From Bradyrhizobium sp. BRP22 (GTDB lineage: Bacteria > Pseudomonadota > Alphaproteobacteria > Rhizobiales > Xanthobacteraceae): a stretch of 64,000 nt of DNA. The position numbers were made by a program, and so were the translations under genes. Numbering within the stretch: the stretch's first letter is position 1; each line of letters starts with the position of its first letter. The notes under the pieces were generated by a model. It made no database searches. It saw nothing but the letters and a program-made list of their open reading frames with translations, and was not told where the DNA came from. The stretch covers positions 186,001-250,000 of the forward strand of contig NZ_JADYVX010000004.1 of NCBI RefSeq assembly GCF_020194175.1. The letters run 5' to 3'. Below, piece after piece: positions 33,798 to 42,798 of this stretch.

Positions 33798-34152
33798 CTG
33801 ATAGCGCATGCGCGGCGGCGCGAATTAAGCAAGCAATTCCAACGTGATTTGCCCCGTCCAGTCTTCGCGGAAAAAACATTCCGCTTTCGCCGTCGGGCAA
33901 ATCAGTGATTTAACTCCGCGCGTCTCACGGCAGATGAGGGGCGGGTCGCGATCGTCACGAACGTGCGGTGAGATGCGGTGGACGCGATGCGTGTAACTGA
34001 CGAGCACATGTAACGCGGACGGCGAAGTCGTGTGGTTCTGGCGCCCCGACGCTGGCGCTAAGTTTTTTGCGCGAAGAGGTTCGCGCGAGAGATGACGGTG
34101 GCAAGAAAGCCCGGTCACCGAGAAGAGCACGAAGTAAGCCTGTAAACCATCG

Positions 34153-34254
34153 CGCAGGGAAAGCCGGAGTTGCTTCGGTTGACCTGTGGTCCTACCCCCG
34201 TGCTTTTTGTTGCACGGGGCCCACGGGTGCAACCGGCACCCGGCTTTCCCTGCG
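34153..34254. repeat. Dispersed element with 15-bp inverted ends
   Basis: CGCAGGGAAAGCCGG at 34153-34167 and its exact complement at 34240-34254, with an inner hairpin CCCCCGTGC...GCACGGGGCCC. I recall similar blocks elsewhere in Bradyrhizobium genomes; the copy number cannot be checked here. Confidence 0.6.
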
Positions 34255-34555
34255 CCCTCTGCTCAATGAGAGGGTGAAACGAGGCGCAAGACTCGGGTAA
34301 TCCATGCCGCGAGAACGCGACCTCACATCCACGCCACCGTCATGCCCCGCCAACGGGTCGGCGCGTACGCGCCGCCCGATGACAGGCTCCGGCGGGGCAT
34401 CCAGTACTCCGCGGCTCCTCGGCATAAGCACAACCGCCTGTGGTTACTCGATCGTCCGGTCAAGCCGGACGATGACAGCGGAGAAGCTGTTTGACATTTG
34501 AACCAGAACCCTCACCCCGTCATGCGACCCGTTGGCTCGCAATGATGATCCCCGC

Positions 34556-35620
34556 TCAATCGTCCACGTCTTCCTGCGGGCGGCCGAACAGGTGCACAAT
34601 GCCGGGCGTCGCCAGCGTCACGAACACGAAGCGCGAGAGGTGGTGCGCGCCGACGAAGATCGGGTCGATATGCAGCGTCAGCGCCAGCGCCAGCATGGCG
34701 TCCATCGCGCCGGGGGCAAAGGCGACGACGACGTCGGAGAGGCGCACCTGCGTGGTCAGTGTGATGGCTGCAACGAAGATCGTGGAGATCAGAACCGCGA
34801 CCGCGAACGAGCCGAGCCCGGCATTGATGTGGCTGCGCAGGGTCGAGAGCTTCATCCGTGCAAAGCGCGAGCCGATCAGGGCGCCGATGCCGACCAGCGC
34901 CACGCCGCGCACCCAGGGCGGCAGGCCGCCCTCGATCGCGCCGACGCCATGCAAGAGGCTGGAGGCGAGCATCGCGCCGAACATCCAGCTTGCCGGAAAT
35001 TTCGCCCAGCGCAGTACAAATGCCGCGACGATCGAGGCCGCGATCAGCGCCGCGAGCTCGAGCGGCGAGGCGCTGGCGGAGGCGATCGTCGGCGGCGCAG
35101 CAGGAGCTATCCCGAGCACCGCGAGCATCAGTGGCAGCGCGGCGGTCAGGATGATCACGCGCATGGTCTGCACCACGGCGATCGCGGCGACGTCGGCGCC
35201 CTTCTCGATCGCGAGCATCGTGATCTGCGACAGCGCGCCGGGGCTGCCGGCGAGGAAGGCCGAGGTCTGGTCCCAGCCATGCACGCGCTGCAAATAGTAG
35301 CTGCTGCCGAAGATCGAGCAGATGGTCGCGAGCGCCAGCAGCGCGATGGTGATCGGATAGGCGCTCACATGCTGGATCAGTTGCCGCGACACCAGCGAGC
35401 CCAGGGAGATGCCGAGCAGGATCAGCACGGTCTGCGTCACCGCCGGCGGCACGGTGAGCGGCCGGCCGGCGAGCGCGGCGATGCCGACCGCGATCATCGC
35501 GCCGGAAATCAGCCCGCCCGGCAGGTTCGCCCACAAAAACAGCAGCCCGCCCGCGGCGCCGATGACGAGCGTCTCGGTCGCATTGAGGATGTTGGCGCGG
35601 CTGGGAATGGCAAAGGCCAT
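34556..35620 (-). CDS. AbrB-family membrane protein (AidB-type duplication, formerly misnamed ammonia monooxygenase)
   Basis: Start taken at ATG 35620 (MAFAIPSRANILNATETL); the frame extends to 35779 but would overlap the PsiF-like gene. 355 residues with about ten membrane helices in two related halves, each with a G-rich core (PGGLISGAMIAVGIAAL; PASWMFGAMLASSLLHG) and SPGALSQITMLAIEKGADV / APGAMDAMLALALTLHIDP. This is the PF05145-type AbrB family, distinct from the DNA-binding AbrB. Putative transporter or regulator in the inner membrane. Confidence 0.82.
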   Translation of the reverse strand: MAFAIPSRANILNATETLVIGAAGGLLFLWANLPGGLISGAMIAVGIAALAGRPLTVPPAVTQTVLILLGISLGSLVSRQLIQHVSAYPITIALLALATICSIFGSSYYLQRVHGWDQTSAFLAGSPGALSQITMLAIEKGADVAAIAVVQTMRVIILTAALPLMLAVLGIAPAAPPTIASASASPLELAALIAASIVAAFVLRWAKFPASWMFGAMLASSLLHGVGAIEGGLPPWVRGVALVGIGALIGSRFARMKLSTLRSHINAGLGSFAVAVLISTIFVAAITLTTQVRLSDVVVAFAPGAMDAMLALALTLHIDPIFVGAHHLSRFVFVTLATPGIVHLFGRPQEDVDD

Positions 35621-35736
35621 CGATGCGGGGAGCAGGTTCACGGCGGCGTTATGCCAAATCCGCAAGCCCGCGACAAATGCATCTCGCGATTGCAGCAATG
35701 CGCCGGATTTCGGAAGTGTCGGCGTCGACGCGGTCC

Positions 35737-36024
35737 TTACTTCGTGCCCGCGCCCTTGTCGGCGGCTTCCTTCAGGCATTCACGGCGGAATTTCTTGCGC
35801 TCCTTGCCGTGCAGGCTTTTCGCATCGGCCTGCTTGGAGCATTCCAGCGAGGCGGCGCTGCGCGCCTTCTTCTCTTCCGGCGTCGGCGCCTTGGTCTCGG
35901 TCTTGCTGGTCTCGGTCTTGGCCGTGTCCTTCGGCGCGGGCGTGGTGGTCTGTGCGAAGGCGCTGCCTGTCAGCAGGAACGCGGCGAGAGCGGTTGTGGC
36001 GGCGAGGGAGGAAAGCTTCGGCAT
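35737..36024 (-). CDS. PsiF-repeat exported protein
   Basis: 95 residues from ATG 36024 with GAGG six bases upstream. A signal peptide MPKLSSLAATTALAAFLLTGSAFAQ is followed by a Thr/Lys/Pro-rich spacer and a PsiF repeat (SLECSKQADAKSLHGKERKKFRRECLKEA) with two Cys. Small periplasmic protein; in enterobacteria PsiF is phosphate-starvation inducible, but the function is unknown. Confidence 0.8.
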   Translation of the reverse strand: MPKLSSLAATTALAAFLLTGSAFAQTTTPAPKDTAKTETSKTETKAPTPEEKKARSAASLECSKQADAKSLHGKERKKFRRECLKEAADKGAGTK

Positions 36025-36211
36025 GGGGCACCTCGAATTGGTGGAGGCGAAACGGTCGTCGCCCGATGCTGAACCGCTGATGAATATCGCGCATGTCGGT
36101 CGCCACAATATTTTGACCGCGCGATCCGCCAACGCGTTGTCGCAAGTTCCGGTTGCGTTAGGATGCGGCCCTCGTCAACGCGCTGAGGTTTGACGAAAAG
36201 GGAGAACAAGC

Positions 36212-36691
36212 ATGAAAATTCAAGCCAAACTGCTTTGTACGATGGCGGCCTCGGGGCTCGCCGCATTCGTGATGTCCGCGCCGGCGCAAGCGCTGACCGC
36301 ACAGGAATGCAGCGCCAAGTACCAGGCGGCCAAGGCAGCCGGCACACTGGGCGGCCAGAAGTGGAATGATTTCCGCAAGGCCCAGTGCGGCGCAGACGCG
36401 ACGCCTGCCGCTGCGCCCGCTGCACCAACGGCTGCCGCGCCTGCGCCGGCCCCCGCCGCGAAGGAGGCCAAGGAAGCCACCGCGCCTGCATTGCCGGCAG
36501 GTCCAGCGGTATTCCCGACCGCGGTCGATCCGAAATATTCCAAGGAGACCCAGGGCAAGGCGCGGATGCACACCTGCGTCGACCAGTACAATGCCAACAA
36601 GGCCACCAATGCCAATGGCGGGCTGAAGTGGATCCAGAAGGGCGGCGGCTATTACAGCGAATGCACCAAGCGGCTGAAGGGCGCTGCTTGA
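36212..36691 (+). CDS. Exported hypothetical protein with paired Cys motifs
   Basis: 159 residues. A signal peptide MKIQAKLLCTMAASGLAAFVMSAPAQA is followed by a QECSAKYQAAKAAGTLGGQKWNDFRKAQC block, a long Ala/Pro linker (65-100), and a second block MHTCVDQYNANKATNANGGLKWIQKGGGYYSECTKRLKG. The two blocks look like diverged duplicates (C-x-x-x-Y-x-A-x-K ... W-x-x-F/Y-x-x-C), each likely with one disulfide. Periplasmic, unknown function; it sits beside a PsiF-like and a DsbA-like gene. Confidence 0.72.
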   Translation: MKIQAKLLCTMAASGLAAFVMSAPAQALTAQECSAKYQAAKAAGTLGGQKWNDFRKAQCGADATPAAAPAAPTAAAPAPAPAAKEAKEATAPALPAGPAVFPTAVDPKYSKETQGKARMHTCVDQYNANKATNANGGLKWIQKGGGYYSECTKRLKGAA

Positions 36692-36816
36692 TCTCCAGGC
36701 GGATGGCGCGGCCGGAGCACAATGCCGGCCGCGCCGGTCTTTGGGACAGCGCAGCAAAGCTGCGTGACATGTCCGCCTGCCGAGCGTAGACAGCGCTGGC
36801 AGCCGCGAGATTTGAC

Positions 36817-37479
36817 ATGAGCCCAACAACCGATTGTGCCGGAATCAATCCGGAACCCACGCGCCGCGCCGCGCTCGGCCTGATGGCTGCCGGTGTTGCG
36901 CTGCTCGGCGGTACCGCTGCCGCGCAGGAAGAAGAGAAGGTGCTGACCGAAGCGGCCGTGCTGCGCGATCCGGAGATCCCTGTCGCCGGCAACGCCAAGG
37001 GCGACATCAGCATCGTGGAGTGGTTCGACTACCAGTGTCCCTACTGCCGCAAGCTCGAACCCGAACTACGGCAGGTGGCGCAGGACGATGGCAAGGTGCG
37101 CCTGGTCTGGAAGGACTGGCCGATCCTCGGTGATGTGTCGAAGGTCGCGTCACGCATGGCGCTGGCCGCCAAGTACCAGGACAAGTTCCAGGCGGCGCAT
37201 CAGGCGATGATGGGCCTCACCACCAAGCTGACCGAGCCGCGGATACAGGAGGTACTGGCAGCAGCGAACATCGACATCGACCGCCTGAATCGCGATCTCG
37301 CGGCCAATGCCACGTCGATCGATGCCATCCTTGCGCGCAACAATGCGCAGGCCGAGGCCTTCGGTTTTCAGGGCACGCCGTCTTTCATTGTCGGGAAATT
37401 CCGCGTGCCCGGCATCCTGACCAAGGAGCAGTTCGCGCAGGCCATCGCCGATGCGCGCAAGGCGAACATGAGCCGTTAG
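36817..37479 (+). CDS. DsbA-family thiol-disulfide oxidoreductase
   Basis: 220 residues. A Tat-like leader PTRRAALGLMAAGVALLGGTAAAQ is followed by a thioredoxin-fold domain with active site C74-P-Y-C77 in WFDYQCPYCRKLE and a cis-Pro loop in FGFQGTPSFIVG. Close to the BdbD/Com1-type DsbA branch. It acts in the periplasm, introducing or isomerising disulfides, probably with the DsbB encoded about 3.8 kb upstream. Confidence 0.88.
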   Translation: MSPTTDCAGINPEPTRRAALGLMAAGVALLGGTAAAQEEEKVLTEAAVLRDPEIPVAGNAKGDISIVEWFDYQCPYCRKLEPELRQVAQDDGKVRLVWKDWPILGDVSKVASRMALAAKYQDKFQAAHQAMMGLTTKLTEPRIQEVLAAANIDIDRLNRDLAANATSIDAILARNNAQAEAFGFQGTPSFIVGKFRVPGILTKEQFAQAIADARKANMSR

Positions 37480-37494
37480 ATCCCGATGCGATTG

Positions 37495-37701
37495 CTAGCG
37501 TGATGAGATCTTCTGCCAATCCTCATGGGCGCGCGCTTTCAGCGCCTTCAGGTCATCGGCGGCAACGTCCCAGTTGACGATGGTGCGGCCGTTCGGCGCG
37601 ACCTGGCCAGTCGCCACGCTCGACGTCCGCATCGAATCATAGAGATAAACGCCCGCGATCAGCAGCAGCGCCCCCAAGATCATTCCGAAAAACGTTCGCA
37701 T
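37495..37701 (-). CDS. Small membrane-anchored hypothetical protein
   Basis: 68 residues from ATG 37701 with GGAGGG seven bases upstream; the frame extends further but without a site. One N-terminal helix (MRTFFGMILGALLLIAGVYLYD), then a short soluble part RTIVNWDVAADDLKALKARAHEDWQKISSR. I recognise the type from Bradyrhizobium but know no function. It ends 15 bp from the convergent DsbA-like gene. Confidence 0.68.
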   Translation of the reverse strand: MRTFFGMILGALLLIAGVYLYDSMRTSSVATGQVAPNGRTIVNWDVAADDLKALKARAHEDWQKISSR

Positions 37702-37778
37702 GACGATCCCTCCGGTGACCGCTGATAACGGAAATGGCCGGCGGATGGTTCCGCGGCCAGTTCCGGCCGGCGTCGCGG

Positions 37779-38666
37779 CTACACCCGCCCGAAGGCGCGC
37801 ATCACGTAGTCGATGAACACGCGCACGCGTGGCGAGAGCTGGCGGTTGCGCGGGTAGAGCAGGGATACCGGCACCGAGGGTGGCGGGCACTCCGTGAGCA
37901 CCTGGACGAGGCTGCCGCGCGCGAGATCGGCTTCGGCGTGGAAGCGCGGCACCTGCACCAGGCCGAGGCCGAGCCGCGCGGTAGCAAGGTAGCTCTCCGG
38001 TCCCGTCACCGACATGATCACCGGCAGCATCACGTCGCGCACAGCGCCGTCGACCACGAATTCCATCGGTCGTAACCGTCCCGTCGTCAGCGATCGTATC
38101 CCGATCATGCGATGGCCTTCGAGCGCATCGGGGCCGGACGGCGTGCCGAAGCGCTCGAAATAATCAGGCGCCGCGCAGGTCAGGCGCTCCAGCATCACCA
38201 CCTGTCTTGCGATCATGTCGCTGTCGGGCAGATGGCCGAAGCGGAGCACGCAATCGACGCCTTCCTCGATCAGGTCGATCCAGCGATCGCTCTCGCTCAT
38301 GTTGATCTCGATGTCGGGATACGCAGCGAAGAAGCCCGGCAAATTGGGGAGCAGGAAGTGACGCGCCAGCGTGCCCTGCACTTCCAGCCGCAACAGCCCC
38401 CTCGGCCTGCCGCCGCCGAACGCGCCTTCGGCATCTTCCAGGTCGGCGATCAGCGACAGGCAGCGCCGATAATGTGCTTCGCCGTCGAGGGTCGGGCGGA
38501 CGTGCCGCGTGGTGCGTTCGATCAGCCGCACGCCGAGCCGCGCCTCCAGCGATTTCACGGCATCGGTCACCGTTGAACGCGGCAGGCCGAGATCCTCCGC
38601 CGCCAGCGAGAAGCTGCGCCGCTCGACCACGCGCGTGAAGACCCGCATTGCGTCAAATCGATCCAT
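37779..38666 (-). CDS. LysR family transcriptional regulator
   Basis: 295 residues: MDRFDAMRVFTRVVERRSFSLAAEDLGLPRSTVTDAVKSLEARLGVRLIERTTRHVRPT is a canonical LysR DNA-binding domain of the DsdC/CrgA-like group that usually acts on neighbouring oxidoreductases. A full effector domain follows. Divergent from the SDR gene pair over 121 bp containing two copies of a putative operator. It probably represses or activates both SDR genes in response to an unknown metabolite. Confidence 0.88.
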   Translation of the reverse strand: MDRFDAMRVFTRVVERRSFSLAAEDLGLPRSTVTDAVKSLEARLGVRLIERTTRHVRPTLDGEAHYRRCLSLIADLEDAEGAFGGGRPRGLLRLEVQGTLARHFLLPNLPGFFAAYPDIEINMSESDRWIDLIEEGVDCVLRFGHLPDSDMIARQVVMLERLTCAAPDYFERFGTPSGPDALEGHRMIGIRSLTTGRLRPMEFVVDGAVRDVMLPVIMSVTGPESYLATARLGLGLVQVPRFHAEADLARGSLVQVLTECPPPSVPVSLLYPRNRQLSPRVRVFIDYVMRAFGRV

Positions 38667-38669
38667 CTG

Positions 38670-38723
38670 GATTGTCCGGATTTGTCGAACAGTGATGTCA
38701 GTTAATGCACGATTATCCGGATT
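38670..38723. promoter_or_regulatory. Two copies of GATTRTCCGGATT between LysR and SDR genes
   Basis: GATTGTCCGGATT at 38670-38682 and GATTATCCGGATT at 38711-38723, 41 bp apart (close to four helical turns), each with an ATCCGGAT-like palindromic core. The first copy lies just before the LysR start. Likely binding sites for the LysR protein. Confidence 0.55.
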
Positions 38724-38787
38724 GTGGAAGTGCCTACCTTGCTCCTGTCACCCAGCGGCCAAGCCGCAACCGAGAGGAGAACAGAAG

Positions 38788-39528
38788 ATGTCAAACGAGA
38801 CCAACAAAGTAGCACTGGTAACGGGCGCTTCGCGCGGGGTCGGCGCTGCCGTGGCCGAACGTCTCGCGAAGGACGGCTTCACCGTCGTGATCAACTACGC
38901 CGGCGAGACCAAAGCCGCCGAGACGGTGGCGAGCCGGATCGAGGCGGCCGGCGGCCGGGCGTTGACTGCGAAAGCTGACGTCAGCGACCCCAACGCAGTG
39001 CGCGGCATGTTCGATGCGGCGGAAGCCGCCTTCGGCGGCGTCGACGTGCTCGTCAACAATGCCGGCATCATGAAGCTCGCCAGGATCGCCGACACCGATG
39101 ACGCGCTGTTCGATCAGCAGGTGGCGATCAACCTCAAGGGCAGCTTCAATACGATGCGCGAGGCCGCGCGCCGGCTGCGCGATGGCGGACGCATCATCAA
39201 TTTCTCGACCAGCGTCGTCGGCACCAAGCTCGAGACTTACGGCGTCTACACCGCGACCAAGGCGGCGATCGAGACATTGACCGCGATCCTGTCGAAGGAA
39301 TTGCGCGGACGCTCGGTCACGGTCAATGCGGTTGCACCCGGTCCGACGGCGACCGATCTGTTCCTGCACGGCAAGTCGCCGGAATTGATCGACCGTTTTG
39401 CCAAAGCGAATCCGCTGGAGCGGCTCGGCATGCCCGAGGATATCGCCTCGGTCGTGTCCTTCCTCGCCGGCCCCGACGGCTCCTGGATCAACGGCCAGAC
39501 GCTGCGCGCCAATGGCGGCCTGGTCTGA
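38788..39528 (+). CDS. SDR-family oxidoreductase
   Basis: 246 residues from ATG 38788 with GAGGAG upstream. Classical SDR: TGASRGVG nucleotide motif, NNAG, Ser in INFSTSVVG, catalytic YTATK (Y-x-x-x-K) and a C-terminal GSWINGQTLRANGG. The Asn after the first beta strand (VVINYAG) fits NADP(H) use. It reduces a keto group or oxidises an alcohol of unknown identity. First gene of an SDR pair divergent from a LysR gene. Confidence 0.88.
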   Translation: MSNETNKVALVTGASRGVGAAVAERLAKDGFTVVINYAGETKAAETVASRIEAAGGRALTAKADVSDPNAVRGMFDAAEAAFGGVDVLVNNAGIMKLARIADTDDALFDQQVAINLKGSFNTMREAARRLRDGGRIINFSTSVVGTKLETYGVYTATKAAIETLTAILSKELRGRSVTVNAVAPGPTATDLFLHGKSPELIDRFAKANPLERLGMPEDIASVVSFLAGPDGSWINGQTLRANGGLV

Positions 39529-39568
39529 GGCCGCAAACAAGCCTCGCGAAGGAAAATGGATACGTATC

Positions 39569-40468
39569 ATGAAACAGGTCATCGTCATCACCGGCGCTTC
39601 CAGCGGCTTCGGCCGACTGACCGCCAATGCGCTCGCCAAGGCGGGCCACACCGTCTATGCCTCGATGCGGGAGACCAGGGGACGCAATGCCGCCCAGGTC
39701 GCCGATGTCGAGAAATTCGCTCGTGACAACCGCGTCGATCTGCGCGCGATCGAACTCGATGTCGGCTCACAGCGGTCGGTTGATGCCGCGATCGCAGAGA
39801 TCGTCGCCGAGCGGGGATGTCTCGACGTCGTCATACACAATGCCGGCCACATGGTGTTCGGCCCGGCGGAAGCCTTCACGCCCGAACAGCTCGCGGAGCT
39901 CTATGACGTCAACGTGCTGAGTACGCAGCGCGTTAACCGCGCAGCGCTGCCGCAGCTTCGCGAGCAGGGCAGGGGACTTCTGGTCTGGGTGTCGAGCAGC
40001 AGCGTGGCCGGCGGCACGCCGCCTTACCTTGCGCCCTATTTCGCCGCGAAGGCGGGAATGGATGCTATGGCCGTGTCCTATGCTCGCGAGCTGTCGCGCT
40101 GGGGCGTTGAGACCTCGATCATCGTGCCCGGCGCTTTCACCGGCGGCACCAATCATTTTGCGCATTCGGGCAGGCCGGCCGACCAGGCGCGCGTCGCGGA
40201 ATATGAAGCCGGCCCCTATGGCGGCTTCGGCGAACGGATCATGAAAGCGTTCTCGGCCATTGTGCCTCCAGATGCCGACGCCTCGTCGGTCGCGGATGCG
40301 ATCGTCAACGTCGTCGACACGCCGTTCGGCAAGCGGCCATTTCGCGTCCATATCGATCCGACCCAGGACGGCGCGGACGTAGCTTTCGCCGTCATCGACC
40401 GCGTCCGCAGCGAGATGCTGCACCGTGTCGGACTCTCCGACCTGCTGCATCCCAAGGGCAACGGCTGA
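39569..40468 (+). CDS. SDR-family oxidoreductase (second of pair)
   Basis: 299 residues from ATG 39569. TGASSGFGRLTANALAKAGHTVYASMR is a classical SDR start with Arg indicating NADP(H); HNAGHMVFG, VSSSSVAGG and YFAAKAG supply the catalytic Ser, Tyr and Lys. The C-terminal part (SIIVPGAFTGGTNHF...AFSAIVPPDADASSVADAIV) is of the retinol-dehydrogenase-like subgroup. 40 bp after the first SDR gene, so probably co-transcribed. Confidence 0.87.
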   Translation: MKQVIVITGASSGFGRLTANALAKAGHTVYASMRETRGRNAAQVADVEKFARDNRVDLRAIELDVGSQRSVDAAIAEIVAERGCLDVVIHNAGHMVFGPAEAFTPEQLAELYDVNVLSTQRVNRAALPQLREQGRGLLVWVSSSSVAGGTPPYLAPYFAAKAGMDAMAVSYARELSRWGVETSIIVPGAFTGGTNHFAHSGRPADQARVAEYEAGPYGGFGERIMKAFSAIVPPDADASSVADAIVNVVDTPFGKRPFRVHIDPTQDGADVAFAVIDRVRSEMLHRVGLSDLLHPKGNG

Positions 40469-40471
40469 AAC

Positions 40472-41569
40472 TCAGGCCGGCGGCGCTTCAGGTGCCGCCG
40501 GCGTGCCATTCAGCCAATCGAGGATCACCGCGTTCATTTCGCGCGGATAGGTGTGGCTCAGATCGTCGATCTCGCGATAGGTCACGGCGGCACCGGCCGC
40601 GGATAGCGCCTGATGCGTCTGCCGCGCGACCTGGACCGGGAACATCCAGTCGAGCTTTCCATGCACGATATGGACCGGCAATCCGCGCAGCCGTTCCGCA
40701 TCCGCCACCTGCGCCATCAACGGATGGAAGGTTGCGGCGACAGGGGCGACGTGCGTGAAGGGCGAACTGCGCTCAAGACCCGAAACGTAGCAGAACGTGC
40801 CGCCGTCGCTCATTCCCGTCATCAGCATCCGCTTCTCGTCAAGATTCCAGCGCGTCCGCACGAAATCGAGGATGCGGACCAGGTTCGGCGTGTCGATATC
40901 GTCGCCCATCAACGCCCAGGTGTTTCCACGCGCGGTCGGCGAGACCAGGATTGCGCCGCGGCTGCGGGCGTCGCGCACCCAGCTCCAGAGGAAGTTGCGG
41001 CCATTGCCGCTGCCGCCATGCAGCGCCATCACCAGCGGCCAGGCGCGGTCAGGCTGGTAATATTCCGGAACATACAACGAAAAGCCGCCGCGGCTGCCGG
41101 GCTCGCTGCTATCGTGCAGGATGCCGGTGGTTTCCTTGGCAGGTTCGGCCAGCCGCGCCAGCAGTTCGGCATCCCCGCGCAGGGCGGGATCGGTGAAGAA
41201 CTCGTTCACGGGCGGCAATCGCGCGGCGAGCGGATAGAGCGCTTCCAGCGCGCGCGGCGTGTAGCGCAGCGCGCGAAACACGCTCACCAGATCACCATGG
41301 CCGTCCTGCACCGCTCGCAGGCCCTGATAGGCGGCGAGCGCCGCGTCGCTTGCGGTTTGGAGCTGCGCTTTGATGGCGGCAAACTGCTCCGGCCACTCGG
41401 TGAGCCGCGGGCGAACGGCGCGCAGCGCTTCGTCCGGCTCGCCCGCGATCTGCATCACGCGGCCGAACTCCGGCGGGTGCAGATGGCGCGCGATGAAGCC
41501 GAGCGATTCCAGCGTCTGCAACAATGGCGGCAGCACGGCCACGATGTCGTTCACCACGGCCTCGCTCAT
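40472..41569 (-). CDS. Alpha/beta hydrolase (PHB-depolymerase/esterase-like)
   Basis: 365 residues. The N-terminal 140 residues are helical and unrelated to the hydrolase core. The core has YQPDRAWPLVMALHGGSGNGRNFLWSW (oxyanion HGG), nucleophile motif GMSDGGTFCY, an Asp in HGKLDWMFPV and a catalytic His in LSHTYP. No signal peptide, so probably a cytoplasmic esterase or phospholipase. It ends 4 bp from the convergent SDR gene and lies 16 bp downstream of the PDZ protein gene on the same strand, suggesting a two-gene unit. Confidence 0.82.
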   Translation of the reverse strand: MSEAVVNDIVAVLPPLLQTLESLGFIARHLHPPEFGRVMQIAGEPDEALRAVRPRLTEWPEQFAAIKAQLQTASDAALAAYQGLRAVQDGHGDLVSVFRALRYTPRALEALYPLAARLPPVNEFFTDPALRGDAELLARLAEPAKETTGILHDSSEPGSRGGFSLYVPEYYQPDRAWPLVMALHGGSGNGRNFLWSWVRDARSRGAILVSPTARGNTWALMGDDIDTPNLVRILDFVRTRWNLDEKRMLMTGMSDGGTFCYVSGLERSSPFTHVAPVAATFHPLMAQVADAERLRGLPVHIVHGKLDWMFPVQVARQTHQALSAAGAAVTYREIDDLSHTYPREMNAVILDWLNGTPAAPEAPPA

Positions 41570-41585
41570 TGCACCGCTCCCGATC

Positions 41586-42557
41586 TCAATGCAGCCGCGG
41601 CCCCTTCAACAATTTCGCGCGATCGATCGAAGCCAGCGTGACGTCGAAGGTGACGCCTTCGTGATAGACCGTGAGCGGCACGTCGACGCCGGCGGTGCCG
41701 AGCGACCAGAGCTTGCGGTAGAAGTCCGCCTGGCTCATCACCTTTTCCCCGTTGACGGCGAGGATGACGTCGCCGGTCTTCAGCTCGGCGCGCGCCGCCG
41801 GGCCCTTGCTCGCGATACCGACCACGACGATGCGGTTGTCGATCTCGGTCGTGTACATGCCGAGCCAGGGCCGCGACGGCCGGTTGACACGGCCATATTT
41901 GCGCAGGTCGTCGAACACCGGCGTCAAGAGGTCGATCGGCACCATCATGTTGACATGCTCCGCGCGGCCGCCGCGCTCGCGTTCGAGCTGCAGCGAGCCG
42001 ATGCCGATCAATTCGCCTTTGCTGGAGATCAGCGCGGTGCCGCCCCAATTGGGATGCGCGGGATAGGTGAAGATCCCATCATCGAGCAGATATTCCCAAT
42101 AACCGGCGAATTCCTGCTTCGCCACGATCTGGCTCGCCAGCGAGCGGGTGCGGCCGCCGGCGCCGCCGACCACGACATTGTCACCGACCTTCGTGGTGGC
42201 GGACGAGCCGATCGGGAGCGGATCGATGCCCGGTCGTCCAAGCGCCTGCACCAGGCCAAAGCCGGATTCGAAATCAAAGCCGAGCGGGTGGCCCTCGATC
42301 AGGCGGCCATCGCCAAGGTGCAGCCACACGGTTTCCGCTTCCGTGATGAGATAGCCGATGGTGAGCACCAACCCGTCGTCGATCAGGACCCCATTGCCGG
42401 CGCGCTCCGTGCCCAACGTCTCCGCGCTGAACGCATCGGATGGGATGAGTGAGTGCAGCCCCACCACGGCAGTCAGCGCGCGATCGAGGTCGAACTTGTA
42501 ATTGCCGGAACTGGGCTGGTGCGCCGGCGGCACTCTCCATTCGGTCGTGGAAGACAT
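41586..42557 (-). CDS. HtrA/S1C-like PDZ protein lacking all catalytic residues (pseudoprotease)
   Basis: 323 residues, trypsin-like fold about 30-215 and PDZ domain about 228-315 (RPWLGMYTTEIDNRIVVVGIASKGPAARAELKTGDVILAVNG). The His motif (normally TNAHV) reads LTIGYLI with Y69; the Asp motif (DLAVL) reads SGFGLVQ with Gly at residue 99; the Ser motif (GNSGGP) reads HPNWGGTAL with W171. There is no signal peptide. The fold appears kept for binding, not cleavage. Transcribed with the downstream hydrolase gene. Confidence 0.85.
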   Translation of the reverse strand: MSSTTEWRVPPAHQPSSGNYKFDLDRALTAVVGLHSLIPSDAFSAETLGTERAGNGVLIDDGLVLTIGYLITEAETVWLHLGDGRLIEGHPLGFDFESGFGLVQALGRPGIDPLPIGSSATTKVGDNVVVGGAGGRTRSLASQIVAKQEFAGYWEYLLDDGIFTYPAHPNWGGTALISSKGELIGIGSLQLERERGGRAEHVNMMVPIDLLTPVFDDLRKYGRVNRPSRPWLGMYTTEIDNRIVVVGIASKGPAARAELKTGDVILAVNGEKVMSQADFYRKLWSLGTAGVDVPLTVYHEGVTFDVTLASIDRAKLLKGPRLH

Positions 42558-42798
42558 GAAGGATCTCCGTAAGAATCGCGTTTCCTTCGACTAACGCCGC
42601 ACCCGATAATCAATGTCCGGTCGATCGTCCCAAGCCCAATATAACAACGAAATGAGGTCAGCGCGAGCGGGCTTCACGGTCTGGAACGACTACAAACACG
42701 TCAGCCCCGTCATTGCCGGGCACTTTGAAACCGAACGCGTCCGGAGATAGCATCATGGTTGACCCGCCGGGTTCTGCCCAAACGGAGCAGGTGATGCA

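Larger units (their letters stand above)
33568..34555. other. 988-bp intergenic region rich in dispersed repeats
   Basis: It holds a CATTCCGGGG...CCCGGAATCC type repeat (about 33581-33690), a CCTCATGG palindrome (33752-33797) and a 15-bp inverted repeat pair (34153-34254). No coding sequence was recognised. Confidence 0.6.

Noticed and set aside
34532..36193. 553-residue plus-strand ORF
   Set aside because: Arg/His/Asp/Gln-rich shadow of the AbrB-type gene on the opposite strand; no domain, no start signal.
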